Assembly (NCBI GenBank): GCA_001724265.1
Contig: MEDY01000002.1
Location: 62,001 to 126,000, forward strand
Length of the DNA: 64,000 bases
Source of the DNA: Rhizaria sp. SCN 62-66
Taxonomy: Eukaryota; Rhizaria, unplaced
Direction of reading: 5' to 3'
The translations under genes and the position numbers were made by a program. Each line of letters begins with the position of its first letter. The first letter of the stretch is position 1. Shown here piece by piece: positions 57,390 through 64,000 of this stretch. The notes beneath the pieces were generated by a model. It was given only the letters and a program-made list of their open reading frames with translations, was not told the DNA's origin and made no database searches.

Positions 57390-58478
57390 ATGACCAACAA
57401 GCCATCCAACAAGAACAAGTCCCCCGCTGCGTCGTCGACGTCTGACGCTGTGCAGCAGCCCGTCTGCTCCGCCGACGCCGCCGCGATCAACATTCTGACT
57501 CCGCACCAGCGCCGCTTCGCGCTCACCGACGTCAAAGCCGCCCCTTCCGTCCTGACGACGATCAGGCGCCAGTTCCGCGTCGACGACATCAGCTTCATCC
57601 ACGCCCTTGTTGGCCTTGCACTGGCGACCGTGGGCATGCTTACAGAGACCCCCACGCTCAAGTTCTGGCACTGGGCCGACGAAGGAGGTTTCTTCTCCTC
57701 CCCGACCTCCGCTTTCCAGATTGCTACGTTCGCAATCTCCATCTCTTACTTCTTTTACGACACCTACTGGATCTTTGTCAAGGCCCGCGCCCGCGCTAAC
57801 CACGAGGGCGTCAACCCGGGCGGCTTAACTTTCACTCTCGAGGACTACGGGTACCTGTTCCACCACTTCGCCTGCGTCTTCGGGCTCGGTTTCCCAGTGC
57901 TCTATAAGGTCGACGGCCCCATTGGTATCGTGGCCTACTTCATTGGCGAGGCGTCGAACCCGCCGCGTGCGGTCGCCGAGTTTATCTCCTGGGAGCTGGC
58001 CGAGATGCGGGCGACCATCGCCAAAGCGGGCAAGGCGGGGCTGGCCAAAGCCGGAGTCACGCTGGAGCAGTGCACGAAGACCTATTCGTACCTGTACAAC
58101 ATGCAGGAGATGATGGCACAGGCGCACTTCGCGTCGTTTATTGTCTGCCGCCTCTATTTGGTCAAGTTCGTGTTTTCCTACATGCTCCCCATGTGCGAAC
58201 TCTGGACTTCCAAGGCCGCTGCCATCATGGTCCTGCTTTTCTCCCTCGCCAGCGTGATCTTCATCTTTAACGCGCGTAAGGTCGCGATGAAGGAGCACGT
58301 GGAGGTACACATGAGTCCCTTTGCGCGCATCGCCGCCGCCGCCGCCACGGCCACCACGGGCGCGGGCAACGTCGACAGTGATGCCATCTACAATAACAGC
58401 GAGAGGGAAATTGCGAGCCACAGTCAGACTCAAGCTCACGCTCCAGCGAAGGGAAAGAAGAGTAACAAGCTCGACTAA
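57390..58478 (+). CDS. TLC-domain multi-pass membrane protein (TLCD4/TMEM56-like), 362 aa
   Basis: Single exon from ATG 57390 to TAA 58476-58478. About six hydrophobic helices, starting near residues 68-86 and 108-129. Diagnostic features are YFFYDTYWIF, then the His pair in EDYGYLFHHFACVFG (H158, H159), then the GEASNPPRA segment (E187, S189, P191), and a late helix VLLFSLASVIFIFNAR. This order fits TRAM-LAG1-CLN8 proteins of the TLCD4/TMEM56 type, which sit in endomembranes or plasma membrane and influence lipids; ceramide synthases are distant relatives with the same fold. The tail after about residue 310 is Ala-rich, then Ser/Gln/Lys-rich and probably cytosolic. It is compact and free of the long homopolymers of other genes here. 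GGCTTAACTT occurs in frame at 57822. Confidence 0.85.
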   Translation: MTNKPSNKNKSPAASSTSDAVQQPVCSADAAAINILTPHQRRFALTDVKAAPSVLTTIRRQFRVDDISFIHALVGLALATVGMLTETPTLKFWHWADEGGFFSSPTSAFQIATFAISISYFFYDTYWIFVKARARANHEGVNPGGLTFTLEDYGYLFHHFACVFGLGFPVLYKVDGPIGIVAYFIGEASNPPRAVAEFISWELAEMRATIAKAGKAGLAKAGVTLEQCTKTYSYLYNMQEMMAQAHFASFIVCRLYLVKFVFSYMLPMCELWTSKAAAIMVLLFSLASVIFIFNARKVAMKEHVEVHMSPFARIAAAAATATTGAGNVDSDAIYNNSEREIASHSQTQAHAPAKGKKSNKLD

Positions 58479-59840
58479 GTACTTTCACAGTCGACTAAGT
58501 ATGCTCATACACTTGCTTAAAGTTGAGATACTTAGCGTGTTTGGAAGCAAGTACGCTTTGTGCTTACTACGTGGGAGGTTGTTGCTAGAGATTTGTAAAG
58601 ATGGTGGTTGCATTTTGCATTTGTATTTTTCTTACTATACGTTTCTTATATTATGCTATGACGTGTGGGCCGTATATGTTGCGATGACTCACTCGTATAG
58701 CTATGACTCCTCAAAGCTATCGTCTTATACCTTGAGAGAAAGTCATTATCTTATTTCCGAAAGCGACTTCACGTAGTGTCACATTCTCCTGTTATCATGA
58801 CTGCTCAACTTACGTAACCTTGTTTCTGGTTGATATATAACGCAGTTTGTTTTGCGTGTGTGTGAAACATTGTGCATGGACAAATCTTTAAAACGCTTCT
58901 CTCATCTTGTGACTTCGATTTCGAACTGAAGTCAGCACACGATGCCGACAATACACACAAATTTCAAGTTATCCGAAACTAAATCCAATCAACTGATTGT
59001 GCAGCGTTGTAAACGCCAACAATATAATAAACTAATGTAACATGTATTATCGGTCATAAATAAGTGTGTTTGGTTGACGAAACCTAAACCGTTCACAACA
59101 ACGTATGACGGTTGTTCCTAAACTTAAACTGATAATTAACATAGAATACGGTGATTCATATTACACTAAAAGGCCAACAAAGCGCCAGCAACTTCAATAA
59201 TAATAATGAGATTTTGTCGTCAAGTGGTGACAGGGGAAGGGAAGAAGACAAATATGAACGGGTAAAAGGGTAAGTAGTATTTGAACATAAAAACACATGA
59301 CAATACTAGCGTTGCTATGCGGCTGTGTGTTTTAATACTTGTGATTTTACAAACGAAACTGAACGAAACAAAGAGTACACACAAACTATACAGAAAAAGC
59401 GCAACAGATAAAGACGTTTACACACCACAAACAAAGTGGTGGGAACAAACTCTTTTGCGCTCTCGCAGAGTCTCCGAGAGGCAAAGTTACATAGAAACAA
59501 AAAACACAAAAACGACGTGTTTTCTTTTCACTTATCACTAAATACAGAAACAAATACAAAACTACAAGAGAAACGAAAACCAGGACAAACAAACGACAAA
59601 GCATTAACAACAGCGATTGATGTGCAAACAAGCACGCCAACCAACCACGTGTTACCACTAGTACCGTGAGGCCTTTATGGTTGATGTTGCTGGTGCTGCT
59701 GTAGTTGCGACTGTGTTGCTGCGCCTTAAGTGATAAAACATGTTTCACGTGAAGGCAGAGCGCAGAGAGCGTGTATAACATCATGTTGCCGCTGCTGTTC
59801 TGCTCTGCTAAGGCGTGCATTTCACGTGTGCGCTTTCGCC
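58479..59840. other. Convergent intergenic region, AT-rich
   Basis: About 1.36 kb between the 3' ends of the TLC gene (+) and the Cys/His-rich gene (-). Short open stretches exist on both strands, but none has coding composition. It contains an 11-bp direct repeat at 58471-58481 and 58491-58501, and a rearranged near-duplicate of the Cys/His-rich gene 3' end around 59722-59767. No tRNA or other RNA gene recognised. Confidence 0.6.
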
Positions 59841-62800
59841 TTAGGTGATGAAATAGCGCAGAGGAAACATAAAGTGCCCGGCATGCGCCGTCCGCACGCA
59901 CGGACTCGGCCCGCGGTGCCCCACAGTGCCGTTACTGCCCGTGCTAGACGGCGCAGGCTGGTGGTACCCGTCGCCGGGCCAAGGGCCGACCTGCTCGGCC
60001 GTCGCGCGCACACCGCAGCAGGCGAAGAGAAAGCTGCCGTCGGGACCCTTGGTCGGCGGCTGCGGGTGGTAGCCGCACAGACTCGCCCCCATCAGTCCCA
60101 CCGCGTTCGCGCTCGCTGAATCAGCAGCCCCGCCGCCGCTGCCGCCGCTGGAAAGTTTAGCCGCGGCCGCGGTGGTGTGCGCGAGGCAGAAGACGTCGTC
60201 GCAGCGCCAGCACACGCGCGCCGCGTACTGGATCTCGCTGCGGGCCGCGTGGGTTTCCTTGCCGTTCTCCGTCTCGGCCGTCGTGTTGGGACCAAAATGC
60301 GTGAGCAGCGACGGAGTAGCACTGAAGAACGGGGTCTTGGTCGCCGGCGCGAGCGCAAAAGTGCCCGTGCCGGGGGCCGTGTTGGCGCTCAGCGCGGGCG
60401 GCGTCGCCGCGGTGGTGTCGGCGGACACGGCCAGCAGACTGGCCGGGGTCACGGGGGCCGGGCCGTTGCCGCTGCCGCCGCCGAGGAACGTCTTGCTGTT
60501 GACCGTGAGCACGACGTCGACGCGGCCTAACTTATCCGCCCAGTCGAACAGCACCTCGCCGGGGCCGTATGCGTCGACCAGAGGCGCGTATTGGTACCCG
60601 AAGTAGGACTTGAGCATCGGGACGGCGGGCGGGGCGGTGCTGTTGTGCCTGCCGCCGACGCTGGCGCTGTGCTGCTTGACTGCGTGCTTCCACGCCGCGA
60701 TGCCGTGCTCGAGTGCGCGGTGCCGGTGCGAGTACACGCGCGTCATCGCCACCGCGGCGCCGGACTCGACGACAGTGCCCTCGCGCGCGCGGAGCTCCTC
60801 GGCGCGCACGGCGACGAACTGCTGCCCCGTGACAGGGTGGCGCAGCACGAAATCCCGCTCGTACGACAGCGAACGGTCGCTGCCTTCCTCTGCCTCCCAC
60901 GCGCGCTTGACGCGGAAGCGCACGAGCTCGATCGACATGGCGTCCGTGCCGCGCACAGTCACAGTGAAGAGCGGCGCCTGCCCGCGGCCGCGCTTGCGCG
61001 CCGACTTGCGGTCGTCAAAGATGCGCAGGATGACGATGTTGCTCGCGTCGCGCTCCTTGTTCATGGCGGCCAGCTCGGCGGCCTGCTTCGGCGTCTGGCC
61101 CATGTCCAGGTTGGGGAACAGGCGCCAGCCGCGCAGCAGCGCGGTGTGGAGCGCGATGTGTTTATCCACGAGGACGCCCGTGGCGCGGGACCGCAAATGC
61201 ACGGCGACGCCGTTGTTGATGCGGTTACGCGCCGCTTTGCGCGGGTCCAGCGTGTCGATCTTTGCGCTGTGGCGCGCGCAGCAATTGAGCTGGTTCTGCA
61301 GCCCGCGGATCGAGGCCGCGTCGACCAGCGCCGTGACGTTGACGGGGCTCTTGTTGTTGGCATTGCCAGTGCTCGGGTCGTCGTCGTTGTCGTGGTCGCT
61401 GTGGTCATTATCGTCGCCAGTCCTGTTACTGGAGGTGTTGATCTCACCGTCAACGTTCCCATCGTCGTCGTCGTCGTCGGTGTCGGAGACGTCGTAGTCG
61501 TCCCCATCGTCGTCGCCGTCGCCGCCCGCCCCACCGCCGCCGCCGCCGTGGCCGTGGCCGCCGCGCGCGCTGGCGGCCGACCCGCTTGGCCCCGCCAGCC
61601 CTCCCAGCCGGCTCGCGCCGGTGGCGTACTCGGCCGCCTCGCCGGGGGTCTGCGCCAGCGACGCGATGCCGCTGTAGGCCTGCATGAGCGACTGTGCGAG
61701 CCCTTCGATCTGCGTCATCTTGCTCGCGGACTCCTCGACCTCCCGGATCTGCCCCACAGTCACCTTGTGGTCGCGCGCGTCGACGATGTCGAACAGCACG
61801 GGCACGTACACCGGCGAATCGCTGGGGTGCACGAGGGCGAACTTGGCGCAGCCCACGGTGAGCGCGTCCGCGTACGTCGCCGCGTCAACGCCGGCCTTGC
61901 GGGCCGGGTGCGTGTTCTGGAATAGCTCGCCACAGACCTTGCACACGCGCACTGCGTGCCCGCGCTCCGTCTGCGTCCACCACTTGGACTGCGCCGCCAA
62001 ACGCTGCACCCAGGCGGCGTCGGCCACGGGGTGGTAGAAGGGGAAGGGCGCGAACGGGCTGTTGGCCGTCAGCGCAGACCGGTCCGTCAGCACGGGCGGC
62101 GTCGCGGGCGCTGTCGCAGCGTTGCACAGCACCAAGTCGATGACGCCGTTGTCGTCGGCAAAGTCCTCGATCTGCTGCACGTTGGTGACGGGCAGCAGCA
62201 TCAGCGGGTGCCGCAGCTCCATGTCGCCAATCTTGCGCGTCGCCACCTTGTTCAGCGCCCGGAACGACGATACGACCTCTGCCCACACCTTGATAGACCA
62301 GAACGTCGCCCGCTGCTGCTCCGCCGAAGCTTCGTTCGCCGCGCCCGACACGTCGCACCGCGGCAGCGTGAACGAAAACCACGGCGGCTGACGCACACCA
62401 CGGGCGTCCGTCCTCGCGGGGCCGTAGCCCCCCGCGGCGCTCGCGCTGCCGGAAGTTAGGCCGCTGTCGTAAACGTTGATTGTAAGTCTGGGGTGCGCGG
62501 ACGCCCGCGCGGCGAGGTCGTGCGACAGCGATGCGTGGAGCGCCTCGGTGCGGAACACGGCCGACTTGCGGCGCGACTGCGAGATGGCCTCGAGGCTCGC
62601 CAAACGAGCGCGCGTGTCGGCCTCTGCGCTGCGCTGCGCGCGCTCGGCGGCGTTGAGTCGGCGCAGACGCAGCGGGGTGTAGAGCGAGCCCTCGTGCGGG
62701 CAGGGCGAGCAGCCGAGCATTTTGACCGGGGCGGCACGTAGCAGGCCAGTCCATTGGTGGCTGCCGCGGCGGGCGCTGTTAGGGCCCGAAGCGGCGGAGG

Positions 62801-64000
62801 CGGCGGCGGCGGGGTCGGTTTCGTCGTCGTCGTCGTCGTCGTCGTCGTCCCCGTCGCCGTCGTCGCCCGAGTCGTCGTTGTCCGACACCACGAACTCCTG
62901 ATCCGGGTCATACTCATCATCAAAGCCCAGCGCCGTGACGAACGGCATCTGCTTCTGATTCGCCGCCGCCGCCACCTCAGCCATCACAGTCGCGACAGCC
63001 GTCAGCGTCACGGTGTTCGCGCTGGGCGTGCTGGCGGGCTTCTTCACGCCGCCGTTGTCGTCCTCGTCAGAGTCGGGCTCACGGTCGTCGTCGTCCTCGT
63101 CCTCGTCGTCCCCGCCGTTGGGCAGCAGGTCCGGGCGGAGGTTGCTGGGGCCCAGATGCGGCGGAGGCCGGACGGGCGCGGGCGCGAAGCCGCAGCAGGG
63201 ATGCACCACGAGCGGCATCAACGCGCTGCTGGCGCTGCTGTTACCATGCGCGGCCCCAGCGGCCGAGGTGGGGGTGGTGGCGGCGGAGGACTCGGTGCTG
63301 TTGACTGAGGAAGCCTTGCCGCCGCCGATGCGGAACACCTTGCTTGCGGCCCCGGCGCCTGCGGGCGTCGGCGCGGGCGCAATGGAGGCCTTGCTGATGC
63401 TCGAGGGCCCGCGCGCGCTCACGTTGCCGCTGCTGTTGGACGTCGCGATATTGCCGCCGCTAACGGGGTTGTTGGCGTTGAGGTCGGCGAGCTTCTCCGG
63501 GTGGCGCAGGCACGCGCCGCCGTGGTTGACGTCATCGCTGAAGTACCGCTGGCACTTGGTGCAGATGCGCAGCAGGCGGTGCCGCTCGTCCGCGGTCGCG
63601 TGCTCGGTCCAGCTGAACCGCGCCCCCGCGGCTGGCATCAGCACCACGTCGACGGGGATCACCACGGTGCCGTCCTGCTTCCACGCGTCTAGCTGCCGCT
63701 GCCGCTGGAGGTTCGCCGCGGTCGCGAGCGAGAACACGTCCGCGTCGGCGGTCGGCGGCGGCACCACGGCGGCCGTGGCGCCGATCGAGGCGCGGCGGCG
63801 GAGGTTCGGCACACCAGGTCCCCCGGCCGAGGCCCCCCCGCCTGCGGCGGCGGCGGCGGCGGCCGCGGCGGCCACAGCGGCGGCGCCGGAGCCTGCGGTG
63901 ATGCTACCGCGCGTCTTCTTGCTGTGCAGCTCGATCAAGTCCTTGACCGTGGCGCGGTACGCATACAGCAGAGGCTCGCCGGCGCATCCGGGGTCGTCAG
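59841..64000 (-). CDS. Large Cys/His-rich protein with three CHORD-like zinc modules, 5' end missing
   Basis: The minus-strand frame is open from the right edge (first whole codon at 63998) to TAA at 59841-59843, giving 1,385 residues with the start outside the window. Three modules share the plan C-x2-C, aromatic, then a C-x2-H-P or similar, then CCG: module 1 near residues 145-170 (CTKCQRYF, CLRHPEKL, with PCCGF further on), module 2 near 685-725 (CKVCGELF, FALVHP), module 3 near 1258-1315 (CWRCDDVF, CGYHPQPP, FACCG). These resemble CHORD-type zinc-binding folds spread through protist proteins. Between them are Asp-rich acidic stretches, Gly/Ser linkers and several ordered blocks (for example about 500-620 and 880-1010) that I cannot assign. 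No signal peptide or membrane helix is visible. Function unknown; a protein-interaction scaffold is a guess. Confidence 0.7.
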   Translation of the reverse strand, partial: DDPGCAGEPLLYAYRATVKDLIELHSKKTRGSITAGSGAAAVAAAAAAAAAAGGGASAGGPGVPNLRRRASIGATAAVVPPPTADADVFSLATAANLQRQRQLDAWKQDGTVVIPVDVVLMPAAGARFSWTEHATADERHRLLRICTKCQRYFSDDVNHGGACLRHPEKLADLNANNPVSGGNIATSNSSGNVSARGPSSISKASIAPAPTPAGAGAASKVFRIGGGKASSVNSTESSAATTPTSAAGAAHGNSSASSALMPLVVHPCCGFAPAPVRPPPHLGPSNLRPDLLPNGGDDEDEDDDDREPDSDEDDNGGVKKPASTPSANTVTLTAVATVMAEVAAAANQKQMPFVTALGFDDEYDPDQEFVVSDNDDSGDDGDGDDDDDDDDDETDPAAAASAASGPNSARRGSHQWTGLLRAAPVKMLGCSPCPHEGSLYTPLRLRRLNAAERAQRSAEADTRARLASLEAISQSRRKSAVFRTEALHASLSHDLAARASAHPRLTINVYDSGLTSGSASAAGGYGPARTDARGVRQPPWFSFTLPRCDVSGAANEASAEQQRATFWSIKVWAEVVSSFRALNKVATRKIGDMELRHPLMLLPVTNVQQIEDFADDNGVIDLVLCNAATAPATPPVLTDRSALTANSPFAPFPFYHPVADAAWVQRLAAQSKWWTQTERGHAVRVCKVCGELFQNTHPARKAGVDAATYADALTVGCAKFALVHPSDSPVYVPVLFDIVDARDHKVTVGQIREVEESASKMTQIEGLAQSLMQAYSGIASLAQTPGEAAEYATGASRLGGLAGPSGSAASARGGHGHGGGGGGAGGDGDDDGDDYDVSDTDDDDDDGNVDGEINTSSNRTGDDNDHSDHDNDDDPSTGNANNKSPVNVTALVDAASIRGLQNQLNCCARHSAKIDTLDPRKAARNRINNGVAVHLRSRATGVLVDKHIALHTALLRGWRLFPNLDMGQTPKQAAELAAMNKERDASNIVILRIFDDRKSARKRGRGQAPLFTVTVRGTDAMSIELVRFRVKRAWEAEEGSDRSLSYERDFVLRHPVTGQQFVAVRAEELRAREGTVVESGAAVAMTRVYSHRHRALEHGIAAWKHAVKQHSASVGGRHNSTAPPAVPMLKSYFGYQYAPLVDAYGPGEVLFDWADKLGRVDVVLTVNSKTFLGGGSGNGPAPVTPASLLAVSADTTAATPPALSANTAPGTGTFALAPATKTPFFSATPSLLTHFGPNTTAETENGKETHAARSEIQYAARVCWRCDDVFCLAHTTAAAAKLSSGGSGGGAADSASANAVGLMGASLCGYHPQPPTKGPDGSFLFACCGVRATAEQVGPWPGDGYHQPAPSSTGSNGTVGHRGPSPCVRTAHAGHFMFPLRYFIT

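Noticed and set aside
60591-61925. Plus-strand frame opposite the Cys/His-rich gene
   Set aside because: Antisense shadow; the minus strand has the zinc modules and continuous coding to the window edge.
1-64000. Bacterial or viral origin, operons, CRISPR arrays, insertion sequences
   Set aside because: Spliceosomal introns, eukaryote-specific families (VSP, UVRAG, TLC) and lone genes with their own flanks. No transposase, terminal inverted repeats or spacer arrays seen.

Overview
The window is nuclear DNA from a unicellular eukaryote. It has GT-AG introns, AT-rich intergenic DNA against very GC-rich coding DNA, and extremely long proteins full of Gln, Asn, Ser, Ala and Gly tracts. I cannot name the lineage. 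Three genes are interrupted by a single in-frame TAG, and in each case the same reading frame carries on past it. The six large or recognisable genes all end in TAA and a small seventh gene ends in TGA. The simplest reading is a variant nuclear code in which UAG is a rare sense codon.

Layout, left to right. (1) 1-4853, +: 3' part of a UVRAG/VPS38-type subunit of the class III PI3-kinase complex, with a polyQ tract inside its conserved C-terminal domain. (2) 5695-39531, +: one giant gene (two exons, one in-frame TAG) that I reconstruct from three consecutive open stretches. It encodes an ~11,231-residue protein with a four-helix voltage sensor, a two-helix sensor/HAMP-like unit, and a class III nucleotide cyclase domain split in two by ~3,400 residues of low-complexity sequence. 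Both expected metal-binding aspartates are replaced. (3) 40107-53799, +: a voltage-sensing phosphatase (VSP/TPTE/PTEN family) of ~4,508 residues, with one intron and one TAG inside its C2 domain. (4) 54272-54649, -: a small unidentified gene, also with one in-frame TAG. (5) 55086-56819, -: OLA1, an Obg-like ATPase of normal length with four exons. (6) 57390-58478, +: a TLC-domain membrane protein. (7) 59841 to the right edge, -: a large Cys/His-rich protein with three CHORD-like zinc-binding modules, 5' end outside the window.

Three of the large genes belong to membrane signalling: a PI3-kinase complex subunit, a PI-phosphate phosphatase gated by voltage, and a voltage-sensor/cyclase-like protein. 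They are separate transcription units, so joint function is only an inference. All three carry low-complexity insertions inside folded domains rather than only between them. The five introns I can define by phase and homology all start GTACG(T/C), not GTAAGT. GTAAGT occurs repeatedly inside open coding sequence. A decamer, GGCTTAACTT, recurs through several genes far above chance.
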